The position numbers and the translations under genes were made by a program. The notes beneath the pieces are model-generated. The model had not been told where the DNA came from. It saw nothing but the letters and a program-made list of their open reading frames with translations, and made no database searches. From JAEUPI01 sp035764445 (GTDB taxonomy: Bacteria; Pseudomonadota; Gammaproteobacteria; Burkholderiales; Burkholderiaceae_C), in the NCBI GenBank assembly GCA_035764445.1, contig DASTZF010000411.1, positions 1 to 5,029 of the forward strand: 5,029 bases of DNA. The letters are read 5' to 3'. Below are positions 1-5,029 of the stretch, one piece after another; the stretch's first letter is position 1, and the number at the start of each line of letters is the position of its first letter.

Positions 1-1
1 G

Positions 2-262
2 TCGATGACCAGCGTCGCGGCGCTGTTCGTCATCCAGTTCATCTACGGCTGGAACCAGTACCTGTGGCCGCTGCTGGTGACGACCGACGAGAGCCGGTAT
101 CCCGTGGTGATGGGCATCAAGCGCATGTTCGCTGGCGGCGACGCAGCCAACGAGTGGAACGTGATCATGGCCACTGCGATCCTGGCGATGCTGCCGCCGG
201 CGGCCGTCGTGCTGCTGATGCAGAAGTGGTTCGTCAAAGGCCTGGTCGACAGCGAGAAGTAG
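2..262 (+). CDS. ugpE: UgpE, sn-glycerol-3-phosphate ABC transporter permease (3' end only)
   Basis: This is the C-terminal part (about 86 residues) of an inner-membrane permease; the frame is open to the left edge, so the true start lies outside the window and the ATG at position 5 is internal. In the family, UgpE pairs with UgpA to form the channel that imports sn-glycerol-3-phosphate and glycerophosphodiesters, energised by UgpC. The sequence shows two hydrophobic segments: one near the start (AALFVIQFIYGWNQYLWPLL) and one near the end (ATAILAMLPPAAVVLL). The NQYLWPLL and YPVVMGIKRM stretches and the closing KWFVKGLVDSEK are characteristic of UgpE. The EAA loop that contacts the ATPase should lie upstream of the window. 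It stops 18 bases before ugpC and so belongs to the same operon. A general sugar-type permease is the alternative, but ugpC and ugpQ next door make UgpE much more likely. Confidence 0.93.
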   Translation, partial: SMTSVAALFVIQFIYGWNQYLWPLLVTTDESRYPVVMGIKRMFAGGDAANEWNVIMATAILAMLPPAAVVLLMQKWFVKGLVDSEK

Positions 263-270
263 AGCCACCC

Positions 271-277
271 GAGGGAG
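271..277 (+). promoter_or_regulatory. Ribosome binding site of ugpC
   Basis: The purine-rich run GAGGGAG lies 3 bases before the ATG at 281, inside the 18-base gap after ugpE. It is the only good Shine-Dalgarno match nearby and supports the chosen ugpC start. Confidence 0.7.
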
Positions 278-280
278 ACG

Positions 281-1342
<1,062 letters not shown>

Positions 1343-1344
1343 CC

Positions 1345-2088
1345 ATGGCCGCGTGGCCTTTCCCACTGTGGATCGCGCACCGCGGTGCCGGCAAGCTGGC
1401 GCCGGAGAACACGCTGGCCGCTTTCCGGGTCGGTGCCGCACACGGTCACACCGCGTTCGAGTGCGACGTCAAGCTCAGCGCCGACGGCGTGCCGTTCCTG
1501 CTGCACGACGACACGCTCGAACGCACCAGCAACGGCACGGGGGTCGCGGGCGACAAGCCGTGGTCGGAGCTGTCGCGGCTCGACGCCGGTAGTTGGCACA
1601 GCGCGGCCTATGCCGGCGAGCCGATCGCCAGCTTCGAATCGATTGCCGCTTTTTGCACCGGCAACGCGCTGGCGCTGGATCTCGAGATCAAGCCGAGCCC
1701 CGGCACCGATCTCGAAACGGGCCGTGCCGTCGGCCACGCGGCGCGCCGGCTGTGGCGCGGCGCGCCGCTGCTGGTGAGTTCGTTCAAGCCGCAAGCGCTG
1801 ATGGGGGCACGCGACAGCGCGCCCGAGTGGCCGCGCGCGTTGCTGCTCGACACGCTGTGGCCGGGCTGCATGGAGATGGCAGCGTCCCTCGATTGCGTGG
1901 CGATCATCACCGATCACCGCTTGATGGACGACGCGCTGCTGGCGCAGACCCACGCGGCCGGTCGGCGGGCGCTGGTCTACACGGTCAACGATGCGGCGCG
2001 CGCGCGCCAGTTGATCGACGGCGGCGTCGACGGCATCGTCACCGATGCGGTCGACGCGTTTTCGCCGCGCTCGGCGGCGCGGCCTTGA
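1345..2088 (+). CDS. ugpQ: UgpQ, cytoplasmic glycerophosphodiester phosphodiesterase
   Basis: The enzyme hydrolyses glycerophosphodiesters (for example glycerophosphocholine) to sn-glycerol-3-phosphate and an alcohol. It has 247 residues, the usual UgpQ length, and forms a single GDPD TIM barrel. Family landmarks are all visible: the catalytic His-Arg pair in IAHRGAGKLAPENT (His12, Arg13, with Glu21-Asn22-Thr23), the metal ligands Glu39 and Asp41 in FECDVKLSADGVP, the second catalytic His54 in LLHDDTLERTSNG, LEIKP with Glu114 and Lys116, and the closing VYTVND and DGIVTD strands at about 211-234. There is no signal peptide, so it should act in the cytoplasm on imported substrate, in contrast to periplasmic GlpQ. 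Its ATG lies 2 bases after the ugpC stop without a clear Shine-Dalgarno sequence, which suggests translation coupled to ugpC. The last residues (SAARP) lie opposite the tail of the convergent minus-strand frame ending at 2039. Confidence 0.95.
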   Translation: MAAWPFPLWIAHRGAGKLAPENTLAAFRVGAAHGHTAFECDVKLSADGVPFLLHDDTLERTSNGTGVAGDKPWSELSRLDAGSWHSAAYAGEPIASFESIAAFCTGNALALDLEIKPSPGTDLETGRAVGHAARRLWRGAPLLVSSFKPQALMGARDSAPEWPRALLLDTLWPGCMEMAASLDCVAIITDHRLMDDALLAQTHAAGRRALVYTVNDAARARQLIDGGVDGIVTDAVDAFSPRSAARP

Positions 2089-2281
2089 TCGGCCGCGGGC
2101 GCTGCGGCGCACCGCCAGCGACCGACGGCAGCGGCTCCTCTGCGCCACGCTCGTCGATCGACTGCGTCACAGCCTCGCTGAGCGCCGCGCCGTCGCCGGC
2201 GCGTGGCGGTCGCAGCAGCACCCGCTCGCTCGGCAGCAGCGGCGGCCAATCGATCAGCAGCGGGTCGAGCGCGGCCGTCAT
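2039..2281 (-). pseudogene. Truncated GNAT (RimJ/RimL-type) acetyltransferase remnant
   Basis: This 80-codon frame begins at the ATG at 2281 and overlaps the stop of the MFS gene as ATGA. A GGAG run (plus-strand 2287-2290) lies 5 bases before it, so the start looks genuine. Residues 11-44 (from DWPPLLPSERVLLRPPRAGD through AVTQSIDE) resemble the first strand and helix of RimJ/RimL-like N-acetyltransferases, where a LRPWMPW-like stretch normally follows. Here the sequence changes after SIDE, near position 2149, into a Pro/Arg/Ala-rich tail of 36 residues. I checked the other two minus-strand frames past that point and saw no continuation of the domain, so this is a deletion, not a simple frameshift. 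The acetyl-CoA binding motif (R/QxxGxG/A) is absent, so no enzyme activity is expected. The tail overlaps the end of ugpQ by 50 bases on the opposite strand. Alternatively it is an expressed short protein; the family call is from pattern recognition only. Confidence 0.6.
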
Positions 2282-3624
2282 GTGCGCTCCAGCGCGGGCG
2301 GCGCGTGCAGCGTCGCCTCGCTGCCAAACTCGCCGAGGGTGCCTTCGGGCTTTGGTAGTACACGTACCTCGCGGATGGTCGACAGCCACAGCGCGACCGC
2401 CGCCAGCGCCAGACCACCCCCGCCGGCGAATGCAAGCGCCGCGCGCAGGCCCACGTGCTCGCCGAGCCAGCCGCCGATCAATGCGCCCGGACCCGCGGGC
2501 AGCAGGATCAGCCAGCGCATCGTGCTGGTCATGCGGCCGAGCAGCGGCTCGGGCGTCACCGCCTGCCGCATCGCCAGGAAGTTGATGAAGATCAGCACCG
2601 CGCCGATGCCGAACGTGAACAGCATGAAGGCGAACGCGGCCACGCCCCAGGCGTTGGCAGGCGCCAGCGCCAGCAGCAGCCAGCCGGCGCCACACACTGC
2701 GATCGCCAGCGGCAGGCTGGGTCCGGGCCCGATGCGGCGGCTCAGGCGGTTGCCGAACACGCTGGCCAGCACCGTGCCCGCGCCCAGCGCGACGAAGCAA
2801 CCGCCGATCTGCTGTTCACTCAGGCCAAGCACGCGCGTCGCGAACAGGATGTTGACCACCATCGCCGCCTGGTGGAACAGCTGCCAGCATCCGACCACTG
2901 CGGCCAGCGCCAGCAGCAGCCGGGTGCGGGCGACGAACCGCAGGCCGGCGCGCAGATCGCGCCAGAAGTGCGCATCCGGGCGCGGCTCACGCCGCTCTTG
3001 CACGCGAATGCCGCGCAGGATCCAGGCCGACCACAGCAGCATCACGCCGTCGATCAGCAGCGCCACCGGCGCCCCCAGCAGGCGGATCAGCAGACCCGCC
3101 AAGCCCGGGCCGACCACCTCGGCGCCTGAGCTGGCGAGCGCGTTCTTGGCGTGCGCCTCGACGAGCCGCGCACGCGGAACCACCTGCGTCAACACGATCT
3201 GAGACGCGCTGCCGGCGCTGGTGAACACGGTTCCCAGCAAGAAGGCGACGACGTACAGCCACGGCATCGTCAGCACATCGAGCAGCCACGCCAGCGGCAC
3301 GCTCGCCACGGTGAGCGCGAGCGCCACTTCGCCGCCCACGTAGACCGGCAGCTTGCGCACGCGGTCGAGCCAGACGCCCGAAGGCAGCGAGAACAGCACG
3401 AACGGCGCGATCTCCATCGCCGTCAGCAGGCCCATCTGCGTCGGCGTCGCGTGCAGCAGCACCGCCGCCGTGAGCGGCAGCGCCAGCATCGTCACCTGGC
3501 TACCCAGCGAACTGACCAGGATCGACGTCCACAACCGCCGATACGTCGGGTCGCGCAGCAGGTCATCGGCGCCGAGCTGCAGGCGCTGACGCCACGACGG
3601 AACTGGTTCAACGATCTCACTCAT
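2278..3624 (-). CDS. MFS transporter, EntS/MFS_3-like exporter
   Basis: This is a 448-residue inner-membrane protein of the major facilitator superfamily, probably a proton-coupled exporter; the substrate cannot be told from sequence. It shows about 11-12 hydrophobic segments, beginning near residues 32-57 (ILVSSLGSQVTMLALPLTAA) after a charged cytoplasmic N-terminus (WRQRLQ..DDLLRDPTYRRLW). A motif-A-like loop GVWLDRVRKLP lies at about 83-93 between segments 2 and 3. A central hydrophilic loop at about 206-226 separates the two halves, and PEPLLGRMTSTMR (358-370) resembles the conserved loop of the MFS_3 (PF05977, EntS-like) family. The LLRDPTYRRLW opening is also typical of that group. The start at 3624 has GGAG 6 bases upstream (plus-strand 3631-3634). 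A hydrophilic tail of about 28 residues ends the protein, and its stop overlaps the start of the truncated acetyltransferase. Siderophore or drug export is only a family-based guess. Confidence 0.9.
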   Translation of the reverse strand: MSEIVEPVPSWRQRLQLGADDLLRDPTYRRLWTSILVSSLGSQVTMLALPLTAAVLLHATPTQMGLLTAMEIAPFVLFSLPSGVWLDRVRKLPVYVGGEVALALTVASVPLAWLLDVLTMPWLYVVAFLLGTVFTSAGSASQIVLTQVVPRARLVEAHAKNALASSGAEVVGPGLAGLLIRLLGAPVALLIDGVMLLWSAWILRGIRVQERREPRPDAHFWRDLRAGLRFVARTRLLLALAAVVGCWQLFHQAAMVVNILFATRVLGLSEQQIGGCFVALGAGTVLASVFGNRLSRRIGPGPSLPLAIAVCGAGWLLLALAPANAWGVAAFAFMLFTFGIGAVLIFINFLAMRQAVTPEPLLGRMTSTMRWLILLPAGPGALIGGWLGEHVGLRAALAFAGGGGLALAAVALWLSTIREVRVLPKPEGTLGEFGSEATLHAPPALERT

Positions 3625-3630
3625 CTTCTT

Positions 3631-3634
3631 CTCC
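3631..3634 (-). promoter_or_regulatory. Ribosome binding site of the MFS gene
   Basis: Read on the minus strand, GGAG (within GGAGAAGAAG) lies 6 bases before the ATG at 3624. It fits the spacing of a normal Shine-Dalgarno site and fixes the start of the transporter. Confidence 0.65.
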
Positions 3635-3712
3635 GCGGTGCCGAAAGTCCTTGTGAGACAAACGGCAGTTGCTGCTGCGGGCGGGACGGGAAACAGCCGC
3701 CGCTCCCGCCGA

Positions 3713-3753
3713 CTTCTCAGCGGGGGCTTCGATCGGAAGCTTGGACTGAGAAG
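3713..3753 (-). terminator. Nested hairpin just after the small ORF (possible terminator)
   Basis: Outer arms CTTCTCAG (3713-3720) and CTGAGAAG (3746-3753) are perfect 8-base complements. Inside them are a 5x5 internal loop and a second perfect stem GCTTC/GAAGC (3726-3730, 3736-3740) around a GATCG loop. It begins 3 bases after the stop codon of the minus-strand small ORF, the usual position of a terminator or a 3' protective hairpin. No T-run follows on either strand, so it is not a classical intrinsic terminator. An operator for the MFS gene is the alternative. Confidence 0.4.
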
Positions 3754-3756
3754 GTG

Positions 3757-3954
3757 CTACTGGAAAGCGAACGAACCGTTCGCATCCGTGCACAGGACCG
3801 ACATCGGCTGCCCGGCGGTCCAGGTGGCGGGGCCCCTGGGCTCGGAATCACTGAGCTGCAGGCCCACCGCTGCGGCCAGCCCCAAGGCCACCACCGACGC
3901 ACGCACGATCAGCGTGCCGCGGTCGGCGCGTCGACGTGGGTAGTGCTCGCTCAT
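3757..3954 (-). CDS. Small hypothetical protein with one membrane segment (65 aa)
   Basis: I do not recognise this protein. The chosen start (ATG at 3954) gives 65 residues: a basic N-terminus (SEHYPRRRADRG, residues 2-13), one hydrophobic stretch at about 15-34 (LIVRASVVALGLAAAVGLQL), then a hydrophilic tail with a single Cys55 and the ending CTDANGSFAFQ. This layout fits a small inner-membrane protein with its tail in the periplasm, or a cleaved secreted peptide; there is no lipobox. The frame stays open upstream as far as 4086, but that would overlap argJ and the extra residues look non-coding. The start at 3954 has GGGAG 9 bases upstream and a plausible promoter 30-60 bases upstream. It lies 82 bases after argJ on the same strand and just before a hairpin. 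No link to arginine synthesis is visible in it. Existence as a gene is likely, function unknown. Confidence 0.6.
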   Translation of the reverse strand: MSEHYPRRRADRGTLIVRASVVALGLAAAVGLQLSDSEPRGPATWTAGQPMSVLCTDANGSFAFQ

Positions 3955-3963
3955 GGTGCCGGG

Positions 3964-3968
3964 CTCCC
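3964..3968 (-). promoter_or_regulatory. Ribosome binding site of the 65-residue ORF
   Basis: On the minus strand GGGAG lies 9 bases before the ATG at 3954. It decides the start in favour of 3954 over upstream in-frame starts inside argJ. Confidence 0.5.
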
Positions 3969-3983
3969 GCTTCAGGGTGCGCC

Positions 3984-4013
3984 ATGCTAACAGCGCATGC
4001 TGTGATGCGGCAA
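3984..4013 (-). promoter_or_regulatory. Possible sigma-70 promoter for the 65-residue ORF
   Basis: On the minus strand TTGCCG (plus 4008-4013; 4 of 6 matches to TTGACA) and TAGCAT (plus 3984-3989; 4 of 6 matches to TATAAT) are separated by 18 bases. Transcription would start near 3977, leaving a leader of about 22 bases that contains the GGGAG site. A 14-base inverted repeat (ACAGCgcatGCTGT, 3990-4003) fills most of the spacer and could be an operator. In DNA this GC-rich, such matches can be accidental. Confidence 0.3.
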
Positions 4014-4014
4014 G

Positions 4015-4036
4015 GGGCGCCCGCCGGCGCGCGCCG
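4015..4036 (-). repeat. GC-only palindromes directly after the argJ stop
   Basis: A perfect 12-base palindrome CGGCGCGCGCCG (4025-4036) abuts the argJ stop codon, and a second perfect palindrome GGGCGCCC (4015-4022) follows two bases later. They could fold in the argJ transcript end and slow polymerase, but there is no T-run, so a terminator role is only suggested by position. Confidence 0.4.
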
Positions 4037-5029
4037 TTACGAGCGGTAGTCGGCGTTGATGCTGACGTAGTCGTGCGACAGGTCACAGGTCCAGATATCG
4101 CTGCTCGCCGCTCCGCGGTGCAGATGCACCCGCACCGTGATCTCGCTTTGCTTCATCACGCGCTGGCCCTGCGCCTCTTCGTATTGCGGATGACGGCCGC
4201 CCTGGCGCGCCACGTGCACGTCATCGAGGTACAGATCGATCAGCGCCGGGTCGAGGTCGGCGACGCCCGCGTAGCCGACCGCGGCCAGGATGCGGCCGAG
4301 GTTGGGGTCGCTGGCGAAGAACGCCGTCTTCACCAGCGGCGAGTGCGCGATCGCGTAGGCGACGCGACGGCATTCGCTCGCGTCTCGCCCGCCCTCGACG
4401 CGCACGGTGATGAACTTGGTCGCGCCCTCGCCGTCACGCACGATGGCTTGCGCCAGCTGCATCGACACCGCGCGCACCGCGTCGCTCAGCGCCCGACCCT
4501 CGGTGCTGTCGAGCGTCTCGATGCGGGCGTGACCGGCACGCTGCGTGGCCATCACGATGTACGAATCGTTGGTCGACGTGTCGCCGTCGACGGTGATGCG
4601 GTTGAAGCTGGCATCGGCGGCGGCCGCCACCAGCTGGCTCAGCGCCGCCGGCGCGATCACCGCGTCGGTGGCGACGAAACCGAGCATCGTGGCCATGTCG
4701 GGGCGGATCATGCCGGCGCCCTTCGCGATGCCCGTCACGTGCACGTCGCGGCCACCGATGCGCACCGCGCGCGACGCCGCCTTCGGCACGGTGTCGGTGG
4801 TCATGATCCCTTCGGCCGCATCGAGCCAGGCGTTGGCATCGAGGGCGCGCACGGCTGCCGGCAAGCCCGCCTCGAGTCGATCGATCGGCAGCGGCTCCAT
4901 GATCACGCCGGTGGAAAACGGCAGCACTTGCTGCGGCTCGACGTCCAGCTGGGCTGCCAACGCGACGCAGCTGCGCCGCGCGCGCGCGAGGCCGTCGTCA
5001 CCGGTTCCGGCGTTGGCGTTGCCGGTGTT
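4037..5029 (-). CDS. argJ: ArgJ, glutamate N-acetyltransferase/amino-acid N-acetyltransferase (5' end missing)
   Basis: ArgJ moves the acetyl group from N-acetylornithine to glutamate (and in bifunctional forms also acetylates glutamate from acetyl-CoA), closing the cyclic arginine pathway in the cytoplasm. The frame is open to the right edge: upstream of the TTG at 4960 it continues as NTGNANAGTGDDGLARAR, a conserved ArgJ stretch, so that TTG is internal. About 330 residues are visible; the family has about 405, so roughly 75-80 N-terminal residues are missing. Landmarks include FSTGVIMEPLPIDRL, then KGAGMIRPDMATMLGF with the self-cleavage site at Ala-Thr (Thr codon 4688-4690, the nucleophile of the beta chain), NRITVDGDTSTNDS, RDGEGATKFITV, FFASDPNLGRILAAVGYAG and the conserved end DLSHDYVSINADYRS. 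Both subunits of the self-processed enzyme are thus encoded. Whether it is mono- or bifunctional cannot be decided from the visible part. The stop is TAA at 4037-4039. Confidence 0.96.
   Translation of the reverse strand, partial: NTGNANAGTGDDGLARARRSCVALAAQLDVEPQQVLPFSTGVIMEPLPIDRLEAGLPAAVRALDANAWLDAAEGIMTTDTVPKAASRAVRIGGRDVHVTGIAKGAGMIRPDMATMLGFVATDAVIAPAALSQLVAAAADASFNRITVDGDTSTNDSYIVMATQRAGHARIETLDSTEGRALSDAVRAVSMQLAQAIVRDGEGATKFITVRVEGGRDASECRRVAYAIAHSPLVKTAFFASDPNLGRILAAVGYAGVADLDPALIDLYLDDVHVARQGGRHPQYEEAQGQRVMKQSEITVRVHLHRGAASSDIWTCDLSHDYVSINADYRS

Larger units (their letters stand above)
3625..3756. other. Spacer between MFS gene and the 65-residue ORF, with inverted repeats
   Basis: This 132-base gap is the leader of the MFS gene and the trailer of the small upstream gene. 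It contains a nested hairpin (3713-3753, listed separately), a second inverted repeat with 7-base arms GGCGGGA/TCCCGCC at 3680-3686 and 3704-3710, and a short palindrome TTGTgagACAA at 3651-3661. I found no convincing -35/-10 pair on the minus strand here, so the MFS promoter is not identified; it may lie here in a weak form or the gene may be read from further upstream. Plus-strand frames through this stretch have no protein-like character. Confidence 0.5.

Noticed and set aside
1995..2008. Alternating GC palindrome (GGCGCGCGCGCGCC) within ugpQ, possible Z-DNA or regulatory site
   Set aside because: It encodes the Ala-Arg-Ala-Arg stretch of UgpQ in GC-rich codons; a similar run occurs in argJ near 4977-4988, so codon use explains it.
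2063..2108. Short hairpins CGCCG/CGGCG (2063-2076) and GCCGC/GCGGC (2092-2108) as a ugpQ terminator
   Set aside because: Stems are only 5 bases, of a kind frequent by chance in this GC content, and no T-run follows.
2045..3202. 385-codon open frame on the plus strand opposite the MFS gene
   Set aside because: Composition (Ser/Arg/Pro/Ala-rich, no domain pattern) is that of a mirror frame; the minus strand encodes a clear transporter here.
3638..3943. 101-codon plus-strand frame opposite the 65-residue ORF
   Set aside because: No good ribosome binding site and no protein-like features; the minus-strand alternative has a ribosome binding site, a membrane segment and a following hairpin.
3151..3990. 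279-codon plus-strand frame spanning the MFS gene start and spacer
   Set aside because: It is rich in Arg, Gln and His with no recognisable domain, and runs opposite the MFS N-terminus, the spacer and the 65-residue ORF.
4037..4960. TTG at 4960 as the start of argJ
   Set aside because: Conserved ArgJ residues (NTGNANAGTG) continue in frame upstream to the window edge, so the gene is simply cut by the boundary.

Overview
The window is GC-rich (about two thirds G+C by eye) and encodes proteins typical of a betaproteobacterium. The residue patterns of UgpC, UgpQ and ArgJ suggest a Burkholderiales member of the Rubrivivax/Methylibium/Leptothrix type. That placement is inference from protein style and gene content, not from a marker gene. 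No RNA gene, CRISPR array, insertion sequence or phage gene was found.

Left part, plus strand (1-2088): the end of a ugp operon for uptake and use of glycerol-3-phosphate and its diesters. It holds the 3' end of ugpE (inner-membrane permease), complete ugpC (ATPase) and complete ugpQ (glycerophosphodiesterase). Gaps are 18 and 2 bases, so the genes are surely co-transcribed. UgpE and UgpC belong to one importer. UgpQ hydrolyses the imported diesters to glycerol-3-phosphate plus an alcohol, a source of phosphate and carbon.

Middle, minus strand (2039-3624): a complete MFS exporter of the EntS/MFS_3 type. Through an ATGA stop/start overlap it is followed by a short reading frame whose first ~44 residues look like the N-terminus of a RimJ/RimL-type GNAT acetyltransferase. 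The rest of that domain is missing in all three frames, so it is probably a remnant. Its tail runs antisense into the 3' end of ugpQ.

Right part, minus strand (3625-5029): a 132-base spacer with two inverted repeats, a 65-residue unrecognised protein with one membrane segment and its own plausible promoter and ribosome binding site, and argJ (arginine biosynthesis), whose N-terminal part lies beyond the window edge.

The window is mostly ordinary housekeeping and transport DNA. I see no convincing new system. The points most worth checking are the truncated acetyltransferase, the 65-residue protein, and the nested hairpin just after its stop codon.
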